From Lunularia cruciata (Eukaryota; Streptophyta; Marchantiopsida; Lunulariales; Lunulariaceae): a stretch of 64,000 nt of DNA. Location of the stretch: assembly GCA_948567375.1 (NCBI GenBank), contig OX419756.1, forward strand, positions 15,195,001 to 15,259,000. Reading direction: 5' to 3'. The position numbers and the translations under genes were made by a program. The stretch's first letter is position 1; every line of letters begins with the position of its first letter. Positions 54,201-64,000 of the stretch are shown one piece after another. The notes beneath the pieces were generated by a model. It saw only the letters and a list, made by a program, of their open reading frames with translations. It was not told where the DNA came from and made no database searches.

Positions 54201-56307
54201 TGACCTCTCTCATTTCAAACGAGTTGTTAAGATTTTTTTCAGTCAGGACCATCGTCTGTTGACAATTACCAGGTTAACTTTTCTGTGATGTGTGCATGAA
54301 CACCTCAACACCCGATGTTGAGTTCTGAATTGTGAATTTTTAAATCACTGGCCAGATAGTCTACAAAGGAGGATGCATGTTCAGATGAGTTCGTCACTCT
54401 CACACGAGGGAGTTCCACTAATAATCAGTGCCTGATTCAAGAACTGCAGGGGACAGCAATGGCGTCTCTGATCCACATGCAAAAGATTCTCTCCAACCGA
54501 CAAATGCACTTTCAGTCACCGGATAAAGCTGTTCGTCCCACACTCCTCTGAGCTCCTCAACCAGTACAAAAAGATTGTGCTTGCTCCCTCCTACAGCAGT
54601 CAAGACGAAGCTCACGGTTCTTATGGCCTTTATTGTGAATAGATTTTGTGGAGTGTGAAAAGCGGGGGTGCTCTCAGGAATACTGAATCTGCTCGGATTT
54701 CAGTTCCTTCTACCCTGAAGTATGACGATAATAAAAAATGGTAATGCAGTCTCTACCGTGGATTCTCTCATTACTACCTAGTCCAGTGTAATTCCTCGAA
54801 GCGAGGATAAGTAGTGGCAATGGAAAGAACTTTCTGGCATCCTTGCCCGATTTGCTTGAGACTGAACTGTTGTGCCTGGTTGCAGTTACGTATGGCGGAC
54901 GTCTTTGCAGGATAGTGAAGCCTATTGGAGAGGCTGGTACATATTTTCCAAATCTCGTTCTTTGTAGTTTCTTTGTAGAATCTCCTTCAGTGTAAAGATC
55001 CTTTAATTTGTGCTGGAAGATTCCTTCTTTATGTCTACTATCCAGAAGGGAAACTTTCTGCGAGTTCTTAAAGAAAGAAAGCGTCCCTCTTTTGAGTGGT
55101 TACTGATAATAGTGTTGTGATTAGAGGCAAATGAGCATGATACTTGTAATACTCTCTGCAGGTATGAGGGTCTTTCAGAAGCATTCTTGTCATGCCCAGT
55201 GGCAAAGCTCCTTTTGTTGGCCGGCACTGACCGACTTGACAGGTACAAGGATCTCATTCGGTCTTTACACTGCTGATTTTCCTTTGCGAAGGTTATCATC
55301 GGAATAAGGCATAAGGAGGGTTGACAGTGGAAGTTTTCTTGCATGTTCTGTTAGCATGTTATATGCTGCTACCCCTTTACTAGCAATTGGACACTCTTGA
55401 CTCAAAACACCTGAGTGGTTCTTACTGTGCTAAATTGCTTTGAGCTAACAAGCAAGAAAAATACCCGAAGAACTTAAGGGTGGCTAAAGATCCTATTTGA
55501 CAAGATTGAGATGATTGTAAACTCTTCAGGATTTAGAACCAGCTCATATGGCCTCACTTTTTGCATTTGCTTCATATGTTAGACTCTGACATTCAACAAC
55601 CCACGGAAATATTTAGTTCTCACAGATCGATCCCACTTACCGTTTTATGTAGTCAATGGCTGTTTATTCTATGAAAACTATACTAAGGTATGGTGCAGAG
55701 TGTTGTCTCCAGGCGAGTTAACACTAGCTGTTTGCTGCAGACCATTAACAATAGGTCAAATGCAGGGAAAGTTTCAGATGATTGTCATTCGTCATTCGGG
55801 CCATGCTATCCAGGTCTGTTGCGATCCCTGTTAATTTTGCCTGTCGTGTTTTTCGGGTGTATACTGGCGCTAGGTGTAGAATCTTCGGGAAGCTTGCTGC
55901 TTTCTATCGGAGTAAGATATGAATTTGAGATTTGGCTAAGTACAGAACATTTTCTTATGGAGTACGGAACTTTTTAGGAGGATGAACCAGAGGAATTTAC
56001 AGCAGCCGTTTTAAGCTTCATAGCTCGAAACCGGATTGGTTCACACGGTACGGAGGTAAAGTAAAATCATTCCGCCGAGCTTCTGTCATCATATCTAACT
56101 GTGTCATAGCGTTCTTACTTCCTCAAGTATTAGACTTTGTTTGTAGTTGTACCTTGTCAGGGAATTAGAGTACGCACGTTTACGTATAGAGTCACATGGA
56201 ATGGCTTTCTGAAAACTCTTGTTAACTTTTACTGATCAATATTATGGTTGACCTGTCTCTAGATCCCCGGGCTGCGGCGTCCAATTCAACTCAGGTCCAG
56301 TAATTGA
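51293..56307 (+). CDS. PPME1: Protein phosphatase methylesterase 1 (PP2A demethylase), 13 exons
   Basis: Exons: 51293-51453, 52321-52405, 52518-52588, 53425-53539, 53746-53825, 54100-54184, 54450-54530, 54643-54740, 54886-54936, 55162-55242, 55741-55813, 55978-56055, 56263-56307. All introns are GT-AG with matching phases, giving 367 residues, the normal family length. It is an alpha/beta-hydrolase that removes the methyl ester from the C-terminal Leu of the PP2A catalytic subunit. Key residues: oxyanion-side HGGGYSG, nucleophile Ser in LIGHSMGG (made across the exon 5/6 junction), Asp in VVVDVVEGTA, and His in RHSGHAI. Also typical are LLLLAGTDRLDR and TIGQMQGKFQM. The ATG at 51293 is the first in frame; the N-terminal ~65 residues are acidic and poorly conserved. 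There is no targeting signal, so it is likely cytosolic/nuclear. It looks intact. Confidence 0.95.
53081..53116. repeat. Perfect hairpin in PPME1 intron 3
   Basis: Two perfect 14-bp arms, GAACGGGGGATCCA (53081-53094) and its reverse complement (53103-53116), around an 8-nt loop. It lies inside the 836-bp intron 52589-53424. Confidence 0.85.
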
Positions 56308-57727
56308 AGAATGGGTAAACCTGTGAGCTCAACATACTGAAATAGTTCGACGGAAGTGGTGAAAAGCGAGACATAATCCACCCTTGACTTACTTGATTTT
56401 TTTGCGGACTTTCACTCGTCGATGAAATGCTGCAGCACAGACTTCAATAGTAAATGTTGGAGGTAGTCCACCCCTGAGTAAACTAGGAGAACTCCTCTTT
56501 TTAAGCATAGGAAGACAATGATCAAGAACGAAAACTTCGAATTTGTGAGGGTACGATTCTTCAAAGTTGAAAGATGTCTTGTGCCACCTGGCTGACAGTA
56601 TGAAGGGGTGATGGGTTAATTTTCGGCTAAAGAACATTGTTTAGGAACCGACATGTGTTTACCATGGCTGTATGCAATCAGTCTGCGTGTTATTGCAAAT
56701 TATTTCGAAATGTAATTGTTTTTTCTTTTCAGCAACCCTCTACAACACCCTTCATCTTATAATTGATGCTCATGGAAGTCAGTTCTGTAAGAAACTTATT
56801 CTTTCGGTAATTCGTTATGAATCCAAGCGCTCCATATGAGCTTCAACGTCGTCTCGTCCTTCACTCTTTCTTTGTTCTGTTGTGAAGTGACATCTCGTCC
56901 ACTAAGAGGTACATACATCATCGTAAGTTGAGTGTGGCGAAGCCACAAGGCGAAATACGGAGATGAAGGAACTGAACGGACTTGTTCAAAATGTATTGCC
57001 TGTCGTGGACAAATTGTGTTTAGGAAAATTTTTGCTTCCCAAAAGGGGCCTCAGTGTAATAATATTAAGTACAGGTATCATGAAAGAACGGGTAGATGTA
57101 GGGAGGTTCTACTACACAGTCGACGGTGGGGAGACAGTTACAACAGAACATAGCCAGCATCAGTAAAGTAGAAGGATAAAGAATCATGGAGAAAGAACTG
57201 GAATTAGAGGACCATATACGGTCAAAGAACAAGTCTGGTGCGAGACGTAGAAACGGAGAGTCCATAGGTGGCAGCAGCGCAAGAGGTATGGCTGTTGAGC
57301 ATCTGTATTTGCAACCCTTTATTATGTCTCTTTTATGTAATAAAGCAGAAGTTCACGACATGATAATGTGGAAATTCTTAGGGGATGCTTTTGCCATACT
57401 CAAGCTTGTGCTAACGGTGGACAGACCCCCAACAGGTGACAAAAATCCTCTTCACCTTAAAACCGAGGTCTGATTCTAATTTTTTATGTAATTTGTAAAA
57501 ATTAGGATGCATATGTTAAACATGATTCTAAATACTGGCCATTGATTTTTGATAATAGTACCTGTTTGTCAGCGTTTTTGATTACTTTCGTGGAGAGGAC
57601 TTCCAAATCAAGAGACTGGGAATTGCATCAACATGTATTGGTCTAATGGTAGAAAGATTGAAGTTGTTTAAATTCTCCAGTTGTCGCTTTTCATTGCTTT
57701 ACGCAAAAGCTTCAGAGTGGGTACTTC
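56308..57727. other. Convergent intergenic region between PPME1 and TMEM256-like
   Basis: It holds the 3' ends of both genes. Two small plus-strand ORFs with ATG starts occur: 56963-57166 (67 codons, MKELNGLVQNVLPVV...) and 57186-57473 (95 codons, MEKELELEDHIRSK...). I recognise neither, and nearby stops and lack of a family make coding doubtful. They could be 3' UTR or a decayed insertion. Nothing else is evident. Confidence 0.4.
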
Positions 57728-60262
57728 TCATAACAACAGAGAACCCCAGGCAGCAATAAGAGCAAATCCACCGAAGGGAGCGGGCATAGAGTAACTCCTA
57801 TCTTCGAGCAACGCCGCCGCGTAGCACCTACAGTGAAGGTAAAGTGAGTGAGATTCCTATTATCAGGATTCAATGAATTGCTTCGCGAAACAGTATTTGA
57901 AAATCCTCAAATGTAGGAAGGCCTAACAATAGAGACACCCGAGTGACTAACATGCAGCTAAGAGTTTCTCCAGAGTGACTCCTACATGCATGTAAGAAGT
58001 CACTTGAACATAATATATTTGGCTTTAATACAAACTCCTAGTTTTACCGCAAACGCTGGAAAAACTTACGATCCAGAAAAAGCAACGATGCCGAAAGACA
58101 AGAGGCCTCCAAACTGAAACAAGAGAGACAATAGCCCGCCAAATCAGTTGAAAGGATGATTCGTGACAGTACTTATACAGTTGACACTCAGAAAAAGGAA
58201 AGAGTAAACCACAATATCTTAGAAACAGTGAGGAAAACTTATAGTTACGTCCTGGAGTATCAATATAATAGACAGAGCTCATGCCATAATTCCATTATTG
58301 AACTGACACAGAGTCAACAGGAATGCAATACTGGTTTTAAGCAATCAAGCAAAGTGTTAAAAACTTCACCCGCAGTCTTACTCATACGCTATATTTAGTC
58401 TACGCCTTCCAAGAAGAGAAATGGAAATTGCTGGGTAGCAAAATATGCAGATCATTTGCCAGACTTCTCGTAAGAGGAAGAATGCACATCCATCATACAG
58501 CCACCACTTAACTACCGCTAGTGTAGGTAAAAGTGTTTTACCTACACTAGCGGTAGGTAGTAGCGGCACTTTTCTGAAACCAAAGGTACTCACTACTTGT
58601 GGTCGCTTAGTCACGGGCGCTGCAAGCAATGCTGCTGTGTGCACCAGATGATATAGATTCGCTGTAGCCCACACCTGAGAATTAAGAGAAAAGATTCAAT
58701 GAGATCTAGTTATCTCAATTCCGATTGACATATTGCTCTGTGCAGCCATACATTCAATTGTACAAAATACACACTTCGTCTTCACTATAACTTACTCAGG
58801 GCGGGTTCCAACATGAGAAACAAACTTACCTTCCCATACTTCGACATGAATAAACTCACTTTCTAAAATCTTCACCAACGAAATTGAGAACATTTCCGAA
58901 GTAAGAATTAAACCTGAGTAGGACACTAAATATTCAAGGCTACTCTACTGGTTTGAGCTTCAATATCCAAGAGGCGATATTGAATATGAATGATACGATC
59001 TTAATAGAAAAAATGAAGTTAAAAAATTCAAAACAAGGAAACACTGATCACTGACACTGCGTTTGATGAAGAAGAAGACACAAGCTCCGATACTACCATC
59101 CAATCAAATACACGTGGTACACTGTTCAGTACTTACATCCCTGTAAGCCAAATTTTTAGGCTTGAACATGTGTGCACCGTAAGCACCCGCAGCTACTCCT
59201 ACTATACCTACAACACCACCACAATCATAAAAGTGCTGTGAATTTCTTTGAAATTCATAAGTGATCCAGTCAGTCATTTAACTTAGTTCAGAAACACGAG
59301 CTCATAGCTTTACTCTATTTTCAGTTCCTTACCCAAAAAAATTAAAAGCCACAGTGCACGGGATATCCAGAAACTTAACGGGCGTACATTTCGTAAGAGT
59401 GGGCTCTGACTATCTGGATAGCATTCCATACAAAACGATGATGTTTGGCTGGTTCCAACAAATATTTTTTGCCAAGATGAAAGGTAATGCCAAAAACCTC
59501 TAAATTTCTAACCTAGCAAATCCGTTTGACACAGACATAGCTATCTTCCAGTATGCTTAACAGGGATGATGGACATTTAATGGATAATCAGAAGTGAGGA
59601 AAAGTAATCACAAAAGCTAATCACTACTAAGCTTTTTTACCTGCATCTCCGAGCTTAAAGCAACCAATAAGACAAGCATCATGAAGTCCTATAAGTCTTC
59701 CATGATAGCATCTTATGACAAATTTCTAAGCCTGCGATTAAGCGTGACTGGAGAAACAAAGAAGCGCACAAATTCTCGCTAGGATAGTGGGGATAAATCT
59801 AAATGATTACATCACATGATAAGCTGTAAATTCTCGAGATCCAAATAAGAAGGGATTGGCAAGAGATTGCTTCCACCCAGTCTCCTGGAGCTTGGCTAAG
59901 CCCATTTGTGCGTCTTCAAAACAGTTATGAGAATGGTATGAACACAGGAACAGAGCTTTAACCCGTAAACAAAACCTAGCAATCCCTAACTCCGAACCCA
60001 TAGTGCATAAACGTCACGCATAGCAATCCGACTGCCAGTCTGATAAGAGGCAGGAACAACGGCACTGATCGGAACTTGAAGAATCAAATTAACAGACGTC
60101 CATTCCCTGTCAAAACAGAGAAAAAGCGTGCACACAAAATTCACCATCCGACAACCTTCTCCACTTCGAAACTCAACGGAAGAATGGATTAACCAACTTA
60201 CCTGAGACCGCGGCTACCTTGTGCCAAATGTGGGCAGTGGCAGCTGCTGGGACGGGTGCCAT
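57728..60262 (-). CDS. TMEM256 / DUF423 family small membrane protein, 5 exons
   Basis: Exons on the minus strand: 60262-60202, 59207-59137, 58674-58594, 58113-58070, 57827-57728. All introns are GT-AG and phases match, giving 118 residues, the usual size. The protein reads MAPVPAAATAHIWHKVAAVS, GIVGVAAGAYGAHMFKPKN, VWATANLYHLVHTAALLAAP, FGGLLSFGIVAFSGS, CYAAALLEDRSYS, PAPFGGFALIAAWGSLLL. The GAYGAH and LYHLVHT motifs and APFGG define the family. Four hydrophobic segments are expected, so it is an integral membrane protein; its function is not established. The terminal TGA is at 57728-57730. It converges with PPME1. Confidence 0.93.
58512..58556. repeat. Perfect 21-bp-arm hairpin in TMEM256-like intron 3
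   Basis: Left arm 58512-58532 begins CTACCGCTAGTG. The 3-nt loop GTG is at 58533-58535. The right arm 58536-58556 is an exact reverse complement. It lies 38 bp downstream (in gene sense) of the exon 3 donor. It may be a tiny fold-back insertion; no TSD is clear. Confidence 0.88.
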
Positions 60263-61920
60263 TAGAGGTTCGTGTAGATATTCTTCCGTCTCTTCCCCCT
60301 GTGGCATAATTGAAACTGGGTTCCCCGATCTCTTCTCTTCTCTTGCCGAGTACTAATACGACACTTCTCTCACAGAGTCCTCAAAGGTACCGAAAGTCCT
60401 TCAGCCCTCTCTCCGTCTCTAACCCAAAGTTTTACCTCCCTAACAAGTCAATCAGCTTTTTCACTGGTCTTATTCATCGATGATAAACAGTGACAGTACT
60501 TCCATCGGCTCAGAAAACTAAACAGGTTTCTTCTTGCTACAGCATTCAAAATAAAATCTGATGCAGGGAGTTTACAATCTCAAGAATCTTGTTGGGATCT
60601 CTGGTGTTCGGATCTTCATCCTCTTGCTTCACTCAAAGTATCATTGAAAAGGCTCGTGCTGGAAAGTGTTACGTTGATATGCAGTGGTCTGAAGCCTACA
60701 TCTTTGGTGTAAACTAAAGTGACTGCTTTGCTGCCCTAGGCATGGGCAGCAAAATCAGAAGCAATCTTTTGCTCACCTCGTGTAGGAGTAACGCAAGGTT
60801 TTGGAAGTGAGGTTTGACTTGAATGTTCGACCTCTCGAGGAAATTTTCTTTGTTTCTTTAGCTCGGCTTCGCCTTTACACTTCTAGAAAGAAATTTATAA
60901 AGCATAAAGGTGTGCTTGTGATTCGTATAAAATTGAAACTAAATTCAAAGTTTAAGTTCTACAAGAAGTTGAGGAACCTTCATATTGTTTGGCATAAATA
61001 AATAAATTTGATTAATTGAAGTGGCATGCTGAGAGGGAACCAACAATGTTTGATGAATTATTTGCTGACTCAATATACTCGATCCAAATCTGAAAAAGGC
61101 TTATTATTCCTACCCCACTTTTAGTACTTGCCTATAAACTTACTTATTATTATTCTCTAAAGTCTTCAAACTTTGATTTGATTAACAGAAGATTATTCTA
61201 AAATCAATCGATCTACTCTCAATTCAAATCTGTCTATCATCCTACATTGGTTCCTATAATATGATCCAATTCAGAGTAATAAAATTAGTGATAATTTGCT
61301 TATCTCCAAGAACAAGTGATGTTTCTTTAGGGAGAAAATGATACTTAATCTACAGTGGTGGCCCGTTCTGCGTAAATTTCTTTTATGCATTCACAAGTTG
61401 AGATGTTTCTCTAGAGAAAACAATTTAGTCTTAGTTTTCTAATCGCATTGACAAGTTAAGCATCTCCATTGAGGAATAAAACACATAAAAGGCTAAGACT
61501 AGTTTCAAGTGTACATAATTAAGCAATCATAAGGTACTGGCACTCGTGTGTAGAAGATCGATCTTGAAAATGGGTTGAGGAGTTTGAGGTACCAGGAACC
61601 GGAGAATTGGCCCCAAGAACACTGTGTCCCATACCAAACAAAATAAAAACATTCTAACTTGGGTTATAGTTCTTGAACTGTAATGGCAATTGTTTAGTTG
61701 ATGGGTACGAACACCCAAAACCAAAGGATCAGGGTCCAGAACAATGAACCTCATCTACATAGTGAGTGCATAGGATTGATAAACTCTCATTGATTAAAAT
61801 TAGAAACTCACAACCAAAGGCAAGGAGTATTCTCAAGTCTCTTTGAGTATTCTCAAGCCTCTTTGACAAGAGATGAATGAGGTCGTGTTGGCAGAACATA
61901 TGCACAATTTCATGCTTTGA
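60263..61920. other. Upstream region of TMEM256-like and spacer
   Basis: The first few hundred bases contain the promoter of the minus-strand gene; its pyrimidine-rich plus strand (TCTCTTCTCTTCTCTTGCC at about 60330) would be purine-rich in gene sense. No gene is recognised further on. A minus-strand open piece at 61754-61527 (VLDPDPLVLGVRTHQLNN...) has a retroelement-like flavour, but no motif supports that. Confidence 0.4.
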
Positions 61921-61921
61921 T

Positions 61922-62136
61922 TGGAGAGTACTTTCTATAGGTACATACATACCTGAAACTTCACTTCTGTAACAAAGCAGGTGATGAAGTTTGTAAACTT
62001 TGTGTAGGTCTTTGGATGTTGCTGTATGTCCCGTCCCACAGTTACAACCTCAACAGAATCCTTGCGACCCCCTAAACAAAGTGTACAAAGTTCATCACCA
62101 GTTCTGTGGAGGTATGTACCTACAAGTACTCTCCAA
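61922..62136. repeat. Imperfect fold-back repeat
   Basis: The segment 61922-62007 (GGAGAGTACTT ... GTACATACATACCTG ... GGTGATGAAGTTTGTA ... TGTAGG) is the imperfect reverse complement of 62073-62136, with a ~65-bp centre. Next to it the words ATGTTGCTG...TACAACCTCAACA...AATCC occur twice (about 62019-62060 and 62168-62212) as a direct repeat. It is probably a decayed MITE or a local duplication. Confidence 0.55.
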
Positions 62137-62617
62137 GAGTACTCCTGGCGTTTCGATGCGTCTTGCATGTTGCTGGATCTCCGAAAGGTACAACCTCAAC
62201 ACAATCCTTTGAGTTAGTGATTGCGAAGTGTTTGTTATTGTATGGAGTTTTCTCTGCAAAGCTCTGTCGATCGGATGCTGTGGAGTGTTTGCACGTTGTT
62301 GTCAATTTAGTCGTTTGTCTCAATGCAAAGACACAACAAGGGTCTGAATTCACACAGTAAGAGTGTATAAGCTTGTGCGAGGTGGATTCGTTTTAAATCT
62401 CCAGGGATCCCAGCCTCATTTCTCTGGTCAGATTTTGGCTGTGCTTCCGCTGCTGCTTTGACAGAAGTTTCTGCTCAATTCTGGAAGTTCTCGATACATC
62501 ACTCCATCCTTGAAACTTTCTGATCTTCTGCATTGGTTTCTCTTGGAGTCCCTTACACTGAAAGTAACCTCGGGCTAGTTTCTACTTAGCTGCTAATTTT
62601 CCCACACGCTTGCTAGC

Positions 62618-63010
62618 TTGGATGAAGGTACGGTGATACCTTCGGTTCGATCCGGAAAGGAAATAGATTCAGATTCAGAGCATTTAGTGGTGCAACTAGA
62701 GGGTGATACTCACATCCATGAGGATGATCCGGCCGATGACGAGTTGGATGAACCTGGAATAATGCCTGGGTATGACAGATATTCAGATATTGTATTTGCA
62801 TTGTCTGTGCTAGCGTCGCAAGATGAGAGTGACTTCCTTGTCGATGATCAGTTCGTGGACGAGTTATGAAGGGCACTCCAGGAGAAAGAGAGTTCGGGAA
62901 TAGAACGACTGAAAAATGCGGAAGGAAGATTACTGGGAAGAATAGTAGCAGTGCGGCCACTCGTGAATTTGAAGAGGTTATGTCTGCAACATGGTTCATG
63001 ATTGTGTGAC
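62618..63010 (+). pseudogene. Unrecognised acidic open stretch
   Basis: An open frame entered without ATG, following a possible splice site (GCTAG|CTTGG), reads DEGTVIPSVRSGKEIDSDSE, then HEDDPADDELDEPG and DESDFLVDDQFVDEL. It stops at 62869, and the same frame goes on as QEKESSGIERLKNAEGRLLG to a stop near 62999. The composition looks coding (acidic linker then basic helix), but I recognise no family. It may be an exon of the gene continuing at 63613, or a decayed transposon. Confidence 0.35.
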
Positions 63011-63274
63011 CTGTTAGTCCTTGTGTAAAAGGAATGGTTGTGTAGACTGTTGGCGTATGCTGGACGAAGTTGGATCAGGATACTTGCCAAACTTGAAGTG
63101 TAAGCACCTGGCTACATTCCGGGAGGTCGTTCCTTGTGACTGAGCCACCTCTATTTCTTCAATCAATCTTAGCCGCCGTTGACGCAGCTCACCTGTCCAA
63201 TGTACAGGTTTTGGGTGTGGATGAGAATCTTTGCCGCACAAGACATGGAAGTCTTATTAGGCAAGGTCGATTGA

Positions 63275-63499
63275 GTGCTAAAAAAATTCCTCCGTCTTAA
63301 TACACCTCTTGATGGTAGTTTGGCAGGAGGATTCAAAGTAGCCATGAGAGCAGCGCATTATTTAATAACTTCTGAGTTGCGGAAGGACTGGGATCAGGTT
63401 TGCTTGGGAAACTCCAAACATTTAGTTATATGTTTAGCCCTGCACAGGAAATGGGTTGATAAGCAAGGAGTATTCAAGAAGGTTGTCTTCCACAATTGA
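63275..63499 (+). CDS. Unrecognised small ORF, possible exon
   Basis: About 74 codons: FLRLNTPLDGSLAGGFKVAM, RAAHYLITSELRKDWDQVCL, HLVICLALHRKWVDKQGVFK. The helix-like regular spacing of leucines and charged residues looks coding. There is no ATG at the left end, and no known domain. A broken frame upstream at about 63180-63270 (LGVDENLCRTRHGSLIRQG) may belong to it. Low certainty. Confidence 0.3.
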   Translation: MLKKFLRLNTPLDGSLAGGFKVAMRAAHYLITSELRKDWDQVCLGNSKHLVICLALHRKWVDKQGVFKKVVFHN

Positions 63500-63612
63500 G
63501 AGGTCTTGTCTTAGAGTGCCATGCGCAGGTTTGTCAGCCCCTCTCCGCGGTCATCCAAGAGTAGGGAATAGCATTGGCTTCACCAATGAAAGCCAACGTT
63601 GTATGCCCTTGA

Positions 63613-64000
63613 AGTGCGTATGCTGAGCACTTCAAACAAATGGAATCTAAGGTCCTTGAAGTTCTTAGAGATGAGTTGCTTTCGCCTTGGACCAGACAGC
63701 TTTTATGCCGATTACATACAAATGAGATAACTATATTCATGCAAGCGATTGTGGCCGATAAGTTTCCAGTTTTAACGGATGTGATTCTGGAAAAGGCTAC
63801 AATAGAAGCTGCAGAAGAGCTGGTACGTTTCTGTAAGAGCAATCCTCCTGGAAGACTAAGTTACTACTCGCATGGCCAACGGGAAAAGAACCACGGAAGG
63901 AGAACTGGAGAGGATATTAGGAACGCAATTGCTAACAGGTGGAGGACAGAAGGATCTTTGTGGGGCGAACTGAAGTTGCCTGCCACGCAGGGGCCGAGTA
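63613..64000 (+). CDS. Unrecognised ORF running off the window end
   Basis: The frame is open from after TGA at 63610-63612 to the last base, about 129 codons, with an ATG at 63640. It reads MESKVLEVLRDELLSPWTRQ, LLCRLHTNEITIFMQAIVAD, KFPVLTDVILEKATIEAAEE, and later RRTGEDIRNAIANRWR. A GT donor is possible after GAAGAGCTG (63816-63824, GTACGT), which would make this an exon ending there. No motif identifies it. Confidence 0.4.

Noticed and set aside
56963-57473. Two ATG-initiated ORFs between PPME1 and the TMEM256-like gene
   Set aside because: They are not recognisable and lie in a convergent 3' region; kept only as a note in the intergenic entry.

Overview
This is nuclear DNA of a land plant. 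The non-repetitive right part carries two intron-rich housekeeping genes whose proteins match plant families: protein phosphatase methylesterase 1 (13 exons) and a TMEM256/DUF423 membrane protein (5 exons). The rest is Ty3/gypsy-type retroelement DNA. A non-seed plant such as a bryophyte is my guess, but nothing here fixes the species.

Positions 1 to about 48,500 are a nest of retroelements that can be unpicked from target-site duplications (TSDs). The oldest large element, D (4026-48274, minus, TSD AAGA), is a decayed copy of an unusual family. It was broken by element B (5213-18504, minus, TSD GTCAT), which was itself broken in its 5' LTR by element C (11630-18241, plus, TSD AAGTC). D was also hit by a short solo LTR (20337-20736, TSD GTGTA), by element F (21099-42488, plus) and by a second solo LTR (44670-45010). 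Element G (23990-41167, minus, TSD CTAC), a much better preserved member of D's family, sits inside F's integrase. Element N (26380-34180, minus, TSD GGTC), a young gypsy element with two apparently identical 679-bp LTRs and an intact 1608-codon gag-pol, sits inside G's reverse transcriptase. A (1-2825), B, C and F belong to one chromodomain-type gypsy family with a tRNA-iMet primer site. A further solo LTR of that family (3096-3842, TSD CATAT) lies in an old LINE-like ORF remnant.

The standout is the D/G family. With N removed, G reads in one frame as Gag (two zinc knuckles), aspartic protease, C5-cytosine DNA methyltransferase, reverse transcriptase, RNase H, DDE integrase and a C-terminal PHD finger, about 2,465 codons. 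Four in-frame stops and no frameshift interrupt it. It therefore combines a DNA-methylation writer with a probable histone reader. In both copies the ends are TGTC/TGTT...GACA with 4-bp TSDs and I see no LTRs, which recalls TIR-bounded Ginger-type elements more than a normal LTR retrotransposon.

From about 48.5 to 50.8 kb the DNA is AT-rich with no recognisable gene. PPME1 (51293-56307, plus) and TMEM256-like (57728-60262, minus) are convergent and look functional. Introns of both hold perfect hairpins. From 60.3 to 64 kb there is a fold-back repeat and several unrecognised open stretches, one running off the window end.
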